A stretch of DNA of 40,470 bases, from positions 111,244-151,713 of the forward strand of contig DAHUZP010000017.1 in NCBI GenBank assembly GCA_027306505.1, written 5' to 3'. Both the position numbers and the translations under genes were made by a program. The notes under the pieces are model-generated. The model did no database searches. It saw only the letters and a program-made list of their open reading frames with translations, and was not told the DNA's origin. Below, piece after piece: positions 24,598 to 32,748 of this stretch. Source of the DNA: Thermoplasmata archaeon (lineage in GTDB: Archaea > Thermoplasmatota > Thermoplasmata > Lutacidiplasmatales > UBA184). Position 1 is the stretch's first letter, and the number at the start of each line of letters is the position of its first letter.

Positions 24598-25119
24598 TCA
24601 CTGCACGGGTGCGGTGCGACCCGTCCGCCTTGGGGCCTTCGGGACCGTGATCTTTAGCAGCCCCCCCTGGAGGGTGGCCCGGGCTTGCTCTTCCGTGACC
24701 GGCTCGGGAAGGACGATCTGTCGGTGGTAGGCGCGCTCGGAGCGCTCCCGCACGACATAGTTGCGTCGGTCGGCGGTCCTCTCCTCATGGACGTCGGCCT
24801 CCACTTGTAGCACGTTACCGGACATACGGACCTCGATGCGGTCCCGTCCGATCCCTGGGAGCTCGACCGTGACCTCGAACCGGTCTCCCCTGTCCTCCAC
24901 GTCCATCGTGGGGGCACGCAGGGTCTCCCGGAACGAAAGCTCCGGGAAGGTGAACGGGTTCCAGAAGGAGGAGAGCATCCAGTTGCGCGCCTCATCGAAC
25001 TCGTTGAGCAGACCCACGAACGCGGCCCCTTCGGCTCGCCGTGGGCGTCGCTGAAGCTGTGCGGAGCCGTGCTCGATCGGGACGACGGTTTCCTCGGCCG
25101 AAGAGCCAGCCTGTGACAT
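24598..25119 (-). CDS. small heat shock protein, Hsp20/alpha-crystallin family
   Basis: A 173-residue Hsp20 holdase. The variable N-terminal arm (1-75, with WNPFTFPELSF) is followed by an alpha-crystallin domain at about 80-165: MDVEDRGDRFEVTVELPGIGRDRIEVRMSGNVL, ERSERAYHRQIVLPEPV and the signature ATLQGGLLKITVPK. The C-terminus lacks a clear I-x-I motif; VPKAPRR follows directly. The ATG at 25119 has no exposed Shine-Dalgarno, and two hairpins lie just upstream. It prevents aggregation of unfolded proteins in the cytoplasm, consistent with the thermosome and cDPG genes nearby. Confidence 0.93.
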   Translation of the reverse strand: MSQAGSSAEETVVPIEHGSAQLQRRPRRAEGAAFVGLLNEFDEARNWMLSSFWNPFTFPELSFRETLRAPTMDVEDRGDRFEVTVELPGIGRDRIEVRMSGNVLQVEADVHEERTADRRNYVVRERSERAYHRQIVLPEPVTEEQARATLQGGLLKITVPKAPRRTGRTAPVQ

Positions 25120-25122
25120 GAT

Positions 25123-25158
25123 CGCGTTTTCCCGCGCCCAGGGGAAGCCTCCCCTGGG
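25123..25158 (-). promoter_or_regulatory. two hairpins in the hsp20 leader
   Basis: CCCAGGGGA (25137-25145) pairs perfectly with TCCCCTGGG (25150-25158) around a 4-base loop, and a smaller CGCG/CGCG stem (about 25123-25136) follows, ending three to four bases before the ATG. The only purine-rich ribosome-site-like sequence, GGGGAGG on the minus strand, is inside the first stem. This could be a thermosensitive leader or the 3' hairpin of the preceding gene. Confidence 0.4.
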
Positions 25159-25192
25159 ACCTAGGTGCGGGGGGAGCGAGAAAAGTCCCCTC

Positions 25193-25990
25193 TCAAACGA
25201 GATTGACGCCCGGTCCGACCGTACGGGACCGGGCCGCTGCGGTGGGTCCCCGCTCAGGCTCGGTCCGCTGGGGGAAGGTCTGCAGGTGTCGGAGGAACCA
25301 GTCACGGCTCCGTCGGCCGACCTCGGATAGCGCCCCCGGTTCCTCGAAGAGGTGGGTCGCCCGGGGTACGATCGAGAGCACGCTCGAGGAGGGGAGATGT
25401 CCCAGCGCCTGACGATTGACCTCGAGGATCGGCGAATCGCGCTCTCCCACGAGGAGCAGGGTCGGTGCCTGGACCCTCTCGAGCGCCTCGACCGGCGTGA
25501 GGTCGGTGCGGGCGCCCCGCAGGACGATCGCGCCCACCCAGGAGGGCTCCGCAGCTCCGGCCCTTAGCACCGCCGCACCGCCTGTGCTGGCTCCGTAGAG
25601 GCCGATGGGCAGGGCCCGTAGAGAGCCTTCCCTTCGAGCCCAAGCGAGCGAGTAGAGCAGCCGACCGGTGAGGAGCCGGATGTTGAAGCGGTGGACCCGG
25701 GTCTCCTCGTCCTCGGCGGCCTCTTCTTCCGTGAGCAGATCGAGCAGCAACGTCGCCATCCGTGCCCGATGGAGGACGGCCGCCACGTTCCGGTTGCTCG
25801 GGCTCAGCCGCCCGCTCCCGCTACCGTGGGCAAAGAGAACGAGGCCGCTCGCGGGGCGTGGGAGGACGAGGTCCCCTAGGACCCTCTTCCCAGGTTCGAC
25901 GGGGACCCGGACGGTCCGTGGGTCCTCTTCCTCGGCCCACGGCACAGGCTGGGCCCGCGGGACGTCCATGCGAGGGAGCCCACCTACCAT
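25193..25990 (-). CDS. alpha/beta hydrolase (dienelactone-hydrolase-like)
   Basis: A 265-residue serine hydrolase fold. The oxyanion strand LVLFAHGSGSGRLSPSN, nucleophile elbow GLYGASTGGAAVL (Ser in G-A-S-T-G), acid in LLVGERDSPILEVN and histidine in VPRATHLFEEPGAL make a complete catalytic triad. The substrate is unknown. I chose ATG 25990 because GAGGTG, which overlaps the stop of the preceding phosphoribosyltransferase gene, gives it a ribosome site; GTG 25996 is the alternative. The pair with a COG1926 phosphoribosyltransferase recurs in other genomes, sometimes as a fusion, which implies a shared pathway that is not yet defined. Confidence 0.87.
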   Translation of the reverse strand: MVGGLPRMDVPRAQPVPWAEEEDPRTVRVPVEPGKRVLGDLVLPRPASGLVLFAHGSGSGRLSPSNRNVAAVLHRARMATLLLDLLTEEEAAEDEETRVHRFNIRLLTGRLLYSLAWARREGSLRALPIGLYGASTGGAAVLRAGAAEPSWVGAIVLRGARTDLTPVEALERVQAPTLLLVGERDSPILEVNRQALGHLPSSSVLSIVPRATHLFEEPGALSEVGRRSRDWFLRHLQTFPQRTEPERGPTAAARSRTVGPGVNLV

Positions 25991-25997
25991 CGCCACC

Positions 25998-26666
25998 TCA
26001 GCTCGCCGGGATGAGCCCTTGCCCCCGCCTCATCAGCTCGAGGACCTGATCGTCATCGACCGGGTCAAAGCGCTCGTAGAACTCGCCCACGGCCATGAAG
26101 TCGGGAGGTGAGGCGAGGCAGACCAGCTCGTCCGTCACCCGGCGGAGCTCCCGAACCGTGGCCGCAGGGGCGACTCCCACTCCCAGCACGACCCTTCGCG
26201 CGCCGCGGAACCGGAGCGCGGCGATGGCCGCCTTTGCGGTGTTACCGGTCGCGACACCATCGTCGACCAGGATGACGATCCGACCCTTCACGTCCAAGAG
26301 CGCTCGGCCACCCCGGTAGAGGTGGACGCGTCGGACGATCTCTCGCTCCTCCTCCTCGATCCGGTGTCGGAGGTCCGAGGCGGAGAGACCCAGGGCCCGA
26401 AGCATCCCAGTGTCGATCTGGGCGGGGGCCCCCTCTACGAGGGCGCCTACTCCCAGCTCAGGGTTCGCCGGATGTCCGATCTTGCGCACCACGAGGAGGT
26501 CGAACGGGAGTCGGAGCGTGCTCGCCACCTCGTACCCGACGACGACGCCTCCCCGAGGAAGCGCGACGACGATGGCCCGAGACCCGCGGTAGTGTTCCAG
26601 CCGTGCGGCCAGTCGGCGTCCTACCTCCTCCCGGTCCAAGAAGAACGGGGTCGACCTCTCCCGCAT
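25998..26666 (-). CDS. phosphoribosyltransferase-fold protein (COG1926 type)
   Basis: A 222-residue phosphoribosyltransferase with the PRPP loop IVILVDDGVATGNTAKAA (about residues 131-148), the pyrophosphate loop VVALPRGGVVVGYEVA and LLVVRKIGHPANPELGVG. It is a paralogue of the protein at 7342 with the same layout. The stop is followed within a few bases by the alpha/beta hydrolase start, so the two are co-translated. No Shine-Dalgarno precedes the ATG at 26666; four AACC repeats lie 45-77 bases upstream. The accepted base or other substrate is unknown. Confidence 0.88.
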   Translation of the reverse strand: MRERSTPFFLDREEVGRRLAARLEHYRGSRAIVVALPRGGVVVGYEVASTLRLPFDLLVVRKIGHPANPELGVGALVEGAPAQIDTGMLRALGLSASDLRHRIEEEEREIVRRVHLYRGGRALLDVKGRIVILVDDGVATGNTAKAAIAALRFRGARRVVLGVGVAPAATVRELRRVTDELVCLASPPDFMAVGEFYERFDPVDDDQVLELMRRGQGLIPAS

Positions 26667-27426
26667 GGCAGTTCGCCATCCCAGGGTCTTGGAGGGCCGC
26701 CGGCAGGTTCAACCGCCCGTCAACCGAGCTTAACCTTCGAACCTCGTCCCCGCTGGACGCCCCCCGCTCGCGGACAGAGGGGGGTCACCTGCCTTCGGCC
26801 CCTCGGAGACTTTGTGAAGGGTAGTGAGCCCGGGGGTGCGGGCGGTCGGTCGAAGCTCGCCTGTTGGCCCGCGTGAAGGACGGTCGCACCCGAGATGTTT
26901 GGGGGGGGGGAGAGGGGGATGATGGGGCGTGTGCCCCCTTCTTCTTCCCTGATCGGCCGGGCGGCTGGTCCGTGACTTCCCTGCGAGGTTCTCCACACCA
27001 GGGCATCCGGAGCTCGATGGGACAAGCTATGTGCCCCGCCCTATGCAACCTCCGTGGAGAGAAGGTACGGTCCTACGGACCTGGGCCCTCGAACCCCCCT
27101 CCATCTCTCGACCTATGTGCCCCAGGGAGTGTTCCGGACCGGAGTGCCCATTGGCACCCACCGGCAGCGTGGACGCCCCCAGCCCAAGGTGGGCCTGGAG
27201 GGGAGGTCTCGTGCCTTGAGGCTCCAGAGCCCCGACGTACGGGACACGCGGAAGGCCACGAAGGTGTCGCCATGCTTCTCTTGGGTTCGGGGGCTCTGCC
27301 CCCCCGTCGTCGATGTGTCATCACGTCGGCGGCACCGCGCTCGGACTCCCGCGGTGGTGACCGAGGTCGCTCGAGCCCTCGTTGGTATCCGTCCGTCTCT
27401 TGGGAGGCGGAAGGGGTGGACTCGGC
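26667..27426. other. 760-base gene-poor region between divergent genes
   Basis: I see no convincing gene here; open frames have poor coding character. It holds AACC repeats at 26711, 26722, 26732 and 26740, a run of ten G followed by two more G-runs (26901-26927), two copies of CTATGTGCCCC (27027-27037 and 27113-27123, 86 bases apart), and near its end a TATA-like GGTATCC (about 27384) that could serve the ClC gene. It may contain regulatory sequence, an unrecognised RNA or decayed DNA. Confidence 0.5.
26711..26743. repeat. four phased AACC repeats
   Basis: AACC occurs at 26711, 26722, 26732 and 26740 (spacing 11, 10 and 8 bases), upstream of the minus-strand phosphoribosyltransferase gene. 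The first three are on about the same helix face, as in multi-site operators. The tetramer is short, so chance is possible. Confidence 0.35.
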
Positions 27427-29361
27427 ATGGCGGGTAGGCGTCTCGTCAGAGACGCGGAGCGCTGGTGGGCCCGCGTCTCCGATCCCTGGCGCCGCGAACT
27501 GTCGGAAGGTCGACAGAGCTGGAGCAAGGTCTCCCGGGAGCTGGTCCGTTGGACCACCATCGCGGTCCCCATAGGGCTCATCGCCGGATTGGGCGCCTAC
27601 GTGTTCTACGAGCTCTGGTTCTATTCGACCGCGTTCTTCATGGGCTGGATCGTGGGGATCCAGTCCCCTCTGCCTGGGTCGACCAATCCGGCCACCTACG
27701 CCTGGTCGGGTCCTCAGAATCCGTTGAGGATCCTCTTGCTGATCCCCATCATGGGCCTCGGGGGACTTGGCGCCGGCCTCCTCGCGGAGCGGCTCGCGCC
27801 GGAGATCGCGGGCCATGGGACCGACGAGACGATCCGGGCGTTCCACCGCAACGGAGGAAGGATACGCGCTCGGGTCCCGATCCTCAAGATCCTGGCCACG
27901 GCCCTGACCCTCGGCACCGGAGGGTCCGGGGGGCGAGAGGGGCCCGTCGCCCAGATCGGCGGGGGCTTCGGCTCCTGGTGGGCGGACCTTCTCGGCCTCA
28001 GCCCCAGGGAGCGAAGGCTCGCGCTGGCGACCGGCCTCGGAGCCGGCATCGGGGCGATCTTCAAGGCACCCCTCGGGGGTGCGATCTACTCGGCCGAGAT
28101 CTTCTACACCGGCGACTTCGAGCCGGAGGTCTTCGTCCCCGCCATCATCGCCTCGGTGGTGAGCTACTCCACCTACGCCGCCCTCCAAGGGCCGACCGGG
28201 TTCTTCAGCCTCTTCGCGACGAACCTCCCCGCCGTAGCCTGGAGCCCCCAGCAGATCCCGCTCTACGCGCTGCTGGGTGTCATCTGCGCAGGGGCCGGGG
28301 TCGCCTTCACGCGAACGTTCGGGCGACTGCACGAGTGGTTCCGGGGCATGAGGCTCCGGCTGAGCGTGCGCGCCAGCGCCGGCGCCCTGGTCGCGAGCGG
28401 CATCGTCTGCCTGATCTATTTTGCCCTGCCCACCGACAACCACTTCGCCGCGCTCTCGGCACTGAACGTGGGGTACGGGTTCGTCCAGGCCGCCATGCTC
28501 GGCCAAGGTGGCTTAGGGGGTTTCGGTCTCATGGCGTTGCTGGTGATCGCGGTCGCCGTGGTGGCCCGGATGTTCACCACCTCCTTCACCGTGGGAAGCG
28601 GGGGAAGCGCGGGGCTCTTCGGAACGAGCGTCGTGATCGGTGCCCTCCTCGGCGCCTTGGTGGGCGGCTTCTTCAACTCGGTCAGCCCGTCGCTCGTCCC
28701 GACCCAGGACGTGGCGGCCTTTGTGATCATCGGCATGATGGCCTTCTTCGGGGGCATCTCGAAGGCCCCCCTGGCGGTGCTGGTGATGGTCGTGGAGATG
28801 GCCAGCAGCTACTCGCTGCTGCTGCCCGCGATGCTCGCGATCTTCCTCGCTTACGTCATGACCGGGGGGACGCACATCTACATCGAGCAGGTGACCTCGC
28901 GCTTGCGAAGCCCCGCCCATCGGGAGGAGTACCGACAGATGCTGATGCGAGAGGTGCCCGTCCTCGCGCTCACCCGGACCGACATGCGGACCCTCCCCCC
29001 GGACACCACGGCCCGCGACGCGTTGCAGATCGCCGCCGAGTCCGAACAGTACCTCCTCCCTGTGAAGAAGGGCGAGGCGTGGTATGGGCTCGTACGGGTG
29101 AGCGACCTCCTCCAGGTGGAGGAGGCCGCTCGGGGCGAGAAACCGGTGAGCGACTTGGTACGGCCGTTCGAGGTGATGGTGTCGGCGGACGCTTCAGCAG
29201 CGGATGCGCTCGCGACGCTGGAGCGGACGGGGGCGGATGCGGCGGCGGTCCTCGGCACGGAGCCCTCCGTCGGCGTCCGGGGCATAGTCACGCGCTCGGG
29301 GTTGCGACAGGTTCAGGCCTCCGCCGGCGGGTCGTTCTCCGGGACCGAGGGCCCCCGCTGA
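27427..29361 (+). CDS. ClC-family chloride channel/antiporter with CBS pair
   Basis: A 644-residue ClC protein. A cytoplasmic basic N-terminus precedes the membrane core (about residues 35-480). The selectivity segment TGGSGGREGPVAQIGGG contains the gating glutamate (GREGP), and GSAGLFGTSVVIGAL replaces the usual G-x-F-x-P with GLFGT. The C-terminal region (about 500-640) is a divergent CBS pair (LPPDTTARDALQI, then VMVSADASAADALATL), probably binding adenine nucleotides. The ATG at 27427 gives a normal N-terminus; an upstream GTG would add 15 glycine-rich residues. Whether it is a channel or a chloride/proton exchanger cannot be decided here. Confidence 0.93.
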   Translation: MAGRRLVRDAERWWARVSDPWRRELSEGRQSWSKVSRELVRWTTIAVPIGLIAGLGAYVFYELWFYSTAFFMGWIVGIQSPLPGSTNPATYAWSGPQNPLRILLLIPIMGLGGLGAGLLAERLAPEIAGHGTDETIRAFHRNGGRIRARVPILKILATALTLGTGGSGGREGPVAQIGGGFGSWWADLLGLSPRERRLALATGLGAGIGAIFKAPLGGAIYSAEIFYTGDFEPEVFVPAIIASVVSYSTYAALQGPTGFFSLFATNLPAVAWSPQQIPLYALLGVICAGAGVAFTRTFGRLHEWFRGMRLRLSVRASAGALVASGIVCLIYFALPTDNHFAALSALNVGYGFVQAAMLGQGGLGGFGLMALLVIAVAVVARMFTTSFTVGSGGSAGLFGTSVVIGALLGALVGGFFNSVSPSLVPTQDVAAFVIIGMMAFFGGISKAPLAVLVMVVEMASSYSLLLPAMLAIFLAYVMTGGTHIYIEQVTSRLRSPAHREEYRQMLMREVPVLALTRTDMRTLPPDTTARDALQIAAESEQYLLPVKKGEAWYGLVRVSDLLQVEEAARGEKPVSDLVRPFEVMVSADASAADALATLERTGADAAAVLGTEPSVGVRGIVTRSGLRQVQASAGGSFSGTEGPR

Positions 29362-29536
29362 ACGCGTCGGCGTGGCGGGTCATCTGCCCCATCAGACCAG
29401 GTCGCCGGTCGCCGAAGGCCCCTCGTCGGTCCCTGCGCGACGGGGGGGCCGAGGATAGGTCGAGCAGGGCAGCGAACGAGGGTCCCGTCCGGCAGAGGCC
29501 GCGCAGCTCTCTGTGCTAGGGCTGGGTCAGCGGGCC

Positions 29537-31252
29537 GTTACAGTTCAGCCCCCTGGCCCCCTCTGATAGCGAGGGCGTGCGAAGGGTTGCCACGAAAGTA
29601 CCATAGCCGCGGGAGCATTCCCTCCTCGCCCGAGGACGATGACACCTCGGGACCTTCGTGTTCTCCTTTCACCGGAGAGTTCCGGCGATGAGATCGTCGT
29701 CTCTCGCAAGAAGGTCGCCGACCTTCAGAGAAAGGCCGAGGAACTCGACCTGGCCAAGAAGGAGATCGAGGAGCTCCGTAACGAACGCCAGAAGCTCCGG
29801 GAGGAGAACCGGCGCTTGCGCGAGAAGCTCGCACAGGTAGGGAACTCCCTTCCCGTGGTCGGGGCCGACCCCAGGACCGCCGCGGCGGCCGGGGTCCCCA
29901 CGAGCAAGACCTTCTACCCTCGACCACGCTCGTCACCCGAGGAGAAGAGGAAGCCGGGTGGCCAGCCCGGCCATCCCGGGGTGACCCGCCCTCGCCCAAC
30001 TCCCAACGCCCCTCCCAGGCACCTCGTGCTCAGGACCTGCCCCAAGTGCGGGGCATCCCTCGGGAAACCCTGCGACGAGTGGCGGCACACCATCACCCAT
30101 CTCCCCCCGTGGTTCCTCGAGATCTACGACCTCGTGGTCAAGCGCTACAAGTGCCCGGGGTGCAAGGCGCGCGTCCACGCCGCCATCCCCGAGGCCCACC
30201 GCGGGGACTTCGGTCCGCGCCTGAAGGCGCTGGTCGCCCAGCTACGAGCCCTCGGTCTCTCCTTCGGCCAGATCGTGGAGTTCTTCGTGGCGACCTTCCG
30301 GCTCGAGCTGAGCGAGGGCACCCTCCACACCATGGAGGAGGGGGTGGCGCAGAGCATGGACGGGACGTGCCGGGAGCTCTGGGAGGAGCTCCATGATGCC
30401 CAGAGGACCCCCCACGCCGAGGGGGACGAGACCGGGATGCCCGTGAACGGAAAGACGGAGCAGGTGTGGGTGGGCGTGAGCCCGACCGTCAGCCTGTACT
30501 TCACCCAGCACGAGAGCCAGGTGGAGAAGGGGGCGCGGAGCAAGGACGCGGCGGCGAGGACGTGGGCGGGGTACACGGGGCCGCTCACGCACGACGGTCT
30601 CGCCTCCTACCACGGGGTGGACGAGGCGGTCGTCCACCAATGGTGCCTGGTGCATCTGAACCGGGAACTGCAGAAGGTCGAGGCCGCCCACGGCATCGAG
30701 GTCCGGGGGTTCCTGGAGGAGAAACCCCCGAAGTTCACGAGAGCGGGACGTCCGCCGAGGGAGTTCCTGAAGTTCGCGGCGGGCGTGAGGGCTCGGCTGC
30801 GGAAGGAGGTGCGATGGGTGGAGGAGCACCCGAACGCAACGGCCCGACGGCGTCAGCGTCGGTACTACCGTGCGGTGAGGTCGATGGCCCGGTTCCTGGC
30901 GCGTCGCTGGAGGGACGAGGACGCCGTGCGGATCGCCGGGACGATGAAGAAGGGTCTGGAGACGATCTTCACGTTCGTGAGGATTCCCGGGGTGCCGTAC
31001 ACCAGCAACGGCGCGGAGAGGGAACTCAAGGTCCCCGTGAGGGTTCGGAAGACCCAGGGAGGTCGGAAGACGGAGAGGGGGACCTGGGTGATGGACCGGA
31101 TCCTGACGGTCTGGCGCGCCTGCCGGAGGAGGGGGCTACCGTTCTTAGACGTGGTGACCACGCGGTTGATGTGGGCGGGGAGCGAATCGTGGCCACCCCT
31201 ACCCAGACCTACAGGGTGACTTGAGGGCCGGGCCAGAGCGCTGAACTCTCAC
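29537..31252 (+). mobile_element. IS66-like insertion sequence (single-ORF type)
   Basis: The element carries one transposase gene flanked by imperfect terminal inverted repeats: left end 29537-29559 (starting GTTACAGTTCAGCC) and right end 31230-31252 (complement starting GTGAGAGTTCAGCG), matching at about 18 of 23 positions. No target duplication is visible in the flanking 8 bases (AGCGGGCC and GAGGTCGA), so the insertion may be old or the ends one or two bases off. It lacks the small accessory genes of classical IS66, as in the ISBst12 subgroup. Confidence 0.78.
29639..31219 (+). CDS. tnpC: IS66-family transposase (TnpC type)
   Basis: A 526-residue DDE transposase. Residues about 20-70 form a leucine-zipper-like coiled coil (LQRKAEELDLAKKEIEEL), followed by the linker KPGGQPGHPG typical of IS66, a zinc finger with CPKCG and CPGC pairs (about 138-182), and the catalytic core with Asp in GDETGMPVNG, Asp in LTHDGLASYHG and Glu in TSNGAERELKVPVRVRKTQGG. 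WCLVHLNRELQK is also conserved in the family. The frame is intact and the full DDE set is present, so it could be active. Confidence 0.94.
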   Translation: MTPRDLRVLLSPESSGDEIVVSRKKVADLQRKAEELDLAKKEIEELRNERQKLREENRRLREKLAQVGNSLPVVGADPRTAAAAGVPTSKTFYPRPRSSPEEKRKPGGQPGHPGVTRPRPTPNAPPRHLVLRTCPKCGASLGKPCDEWRHTITHLPPWFLEIYDLVVKRYKCPGCKARVHAAIPEAHRGDFGPRLKALVAQLRALGLSFGQIVEFFVATFRLELSEGTLHTMEEGVAQSMDGTCRELWEELHDAQRTPHAEGDETGMPVNGKTEQVWVGVSPTVSLYFTQHESQVEKGARSKDAAARTWAGYTGPLTHDGLASYHGVDEAVVHQWCLVHLNRELQKVEAAHGIEVRGFLEEKPPKFTRAGRPPREFLKFAAGVRARLRKEVRWVEEHPNATARRRQRRYYRAVRSMARFLARRWRDEDAVRIAGTMKKGLETIFTFVRIPGVPYTSNGAERELKVPVRVRKTQGGRKTERGTWVMDRILTVWRACRRRGLPFLDVVTTRLMWAGSESWPPLPRPTG

Positions 31253-31462
31253 GAGGTCGAAGCCCGCGCCAGCGCGGTCCTTCGAAGGTCGGAGGCTTGG
31301 GCGTAGGGGGTACCTTCCCCCCGGGCGGGATCAGGCAACCGGACCGCCGCGCCGTCCTACGCGGTCCATCGGCCGGGCGAAGTCCGGAGTTGGAGGAGGG
31401 GACCGCGAGGCCCCCCTCACGCCAGGTCCCCCTCCGTATGGGCTTCTTGTGAGAGGGGTCGG
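31253..31462. other. non-coding stretch between the IS and the radical SAM cassette
   Basis: No gene is supported in these 210 bases. The segment GCCCGCGCCAGCGCGGTC and similar GC-rich self-complementary stretches could fold locally. Near its end CGTATGGG (31435-31442) lies about 27 bases before the ATG at 31463, and GAGAGGGG (31451-31458) is a ribosome-site-like sequence before the same ATG. Confidence 0.4.
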
Positions 31463-31603
31463 ATGGAGGACTCTTTCGGAGGGCTTTATGTGGACGCGAG
31501 CCGCCTCTCGGCCTGGCACATGGGGGTCACCGCTCGAAGGAGACGCGCCTGGCTGGCCGCGGCACCGCAGAGTTCGGGACCCCCCGGAGACCGTCCATGC
31601 TGA
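31463..31603 (+). CDS. possible small peptide coupled to the radical SAM gene
   Basis: A 46-codon ORF that begins MEDSFGGLYVDASRLSAW, has a run of four arginines in the middle and ends GDRPC. GAGAGGGG (31451-31458) precedes its ATG. Its TGA overlaps the radical SAM start (ATGCTGA), the pattern of coupled genes. The peptide is a candidate precursor for the enzyme encoded next. Against this, third-position GC (about two thirds) is lower than in real neighbours, and a TATA-like CTTTATG (31484-31490) inside the ORF could place transcription start after its ATG. It may therefore be only leader sequence. Confidence 0.33.
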   Translation: MEDSFGGLYVDASRLSAWHMGVTARRRRAWLAAAPQSSGPPGDRPC

Positions 31604-32748
31604 GGTCCGTGCCGGAGCGCAGGGAGAGCCCCGTGGTGGACCTGTGGGCCCGTTCCGACCTTCTGAAGATCTACTTCCGGGGGGACCCCGTCTGCGTCAA
31701 CGTCGAGATCAATCAACGGTGCGCGGGAGGGTGCGCCTACTGCTATGCGAGCTCCACCAATTCCTCGACCCTGCGCTACGATACCCTTCCGGCGGAAGCC
31801 TTCGTCCAGATCCTGACGCGGATGAGGGAGGGGTTCGGGACTCGGGTGGTCTACCTGTACGGCGGCAACCAGCTCCTCCACCCGAAGTGCCGGGAGATGG
31901 TCCTCGCAGCGATCGACCTGGGATTCCACGTTCTCATCCCGCTCGCAGGGCTGATCTCTCGGGCCGATGCCTCCTGGCTCGTGGAGGCCTACCGGCGGGC
32001 CCGGGCCCGGGACCAAGAGGTGCTCCTCGGCATCCACCTCGACACGCTGGACCCAGCGGTCTACGCACAGGTCAACAGTTCCCCTGGAACGCTGGATGCC
32101 AAGATCCGCGGGTACCAGACTCTCCTGGACGCCGGCTTCCCTCCCGAGCGCACCTACGGGTGTCCGACGCTGACCCGCCAGACGGCTCCGACGATGAAGG
32201 CGCTCATGGACTGGCTCTACGGAAGAGGAGCCCGGCACGTGGCCATCGCGCCGTTCCGTCCCGTCGGGCTGGGCAGGGCCGAGGGGGCCAGGTGGGAGCC
32301 ATCACTCTCCCAGATCCGGGAGGTCTTCGAGCACCGGGCGCGTGTGGAGGGGAAGAGAATGCTGCTAGTGGGGAGCACCGATGGCCGGTACGCCTGCCAG
32401 TCCCACGTCGCGGTCACGTCAACCGGCAATGTGATCCCCTGCCTCCTCCTGCCCGACCTGCCCGCGGGGAACATCTTCCAGCAGGACATCGTGGAGATCG
32501 TCCGGCGGGAGAAGCGGAATCTCCTCCTCAAGATGCCGGTTCACGGCCCTTGTGCGTCCTGCGTCTCGCGCTTCACCTGCTGCGGGTGTCGCGCCAACGC
32601 CCATCTCTATCTCGGCGACATCACCGCGTCCGACCCCAAGTGTTTCTTCAACCCGACCGCTCCTGAGAGGTGCTTCGAGACGCTCCCCGGGGAGGATGCG
32701 GGCGGCGCGAACGAGCCGGCGTTCCCGGCCCGGACCGGGGCAGGATGA
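31597..32748 (+). CDS. radical SAM/SPASM-type enzyme
   Basis: A 383-residue radical SAM protein. The [4Fe-4S]/SAM motif is CAGGCAYC (C-x3-C-x2-C, about residues 43-50), followed by VVYLYGGNQLL as the GGE-like strand and LLGIHLDTLDPAVY. The C-terminal part has extra cysteines, IPCLLLPD then CASCVSRFTCCGCRANAHLYLGDITASDPKC, the layout of SPASM/twitch domains that hold auxiliary clusters. SPASM enzymes mostly modify peptides or proteins (RiPP thioethers, quinone cofactors, heme d1 or AdoMet-derived steps); the substrate here is unknown. GGAG sits eight bases before the ATG. The next gene overlaps by ATGA. Confidence 0.9.
   Translation: MLRSVPERRESPVVDLWARSDLLKIYFRGDPVCVNVEINQRCAGGCAYCYASSTNSSTLRYDTLPAEAFVQILTRMREGFGTRVVYLYGGNQLLHPKCREMVLAAIDLGFHVLIPLAGLISRADASWLVEAYRRARARDQEVLLGIHLDTLDPAVYAQVNSSPGTLDAKIRGYQTLLDAGFPPERTYGCPTLTRQTAPTMKALMDWLYGRGARHVAIAPFRPVGLGRAEGARWEPSLSQIREVFEHRARVEGKRMLLVGSTDGRYACQSHVAVTSTGNVIPCLLLPDLPAGNIFQQDIVEIVRREKRNLLLKMPVHGPCASCVSRFTCCGCRANAHLYLGDITASDPKCFFNPTAPERCFETLPGEDAGGANEPAFPARTGAG

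Noticed and set aside
26864-27574. Open frames in the gene-poor region before the ClC gene
   Set aside because: Codon third positions are not GC-enriched as in real genes, no ribosome site or domain is seen, and the frame runs into the ClC gene in the wrong phase.
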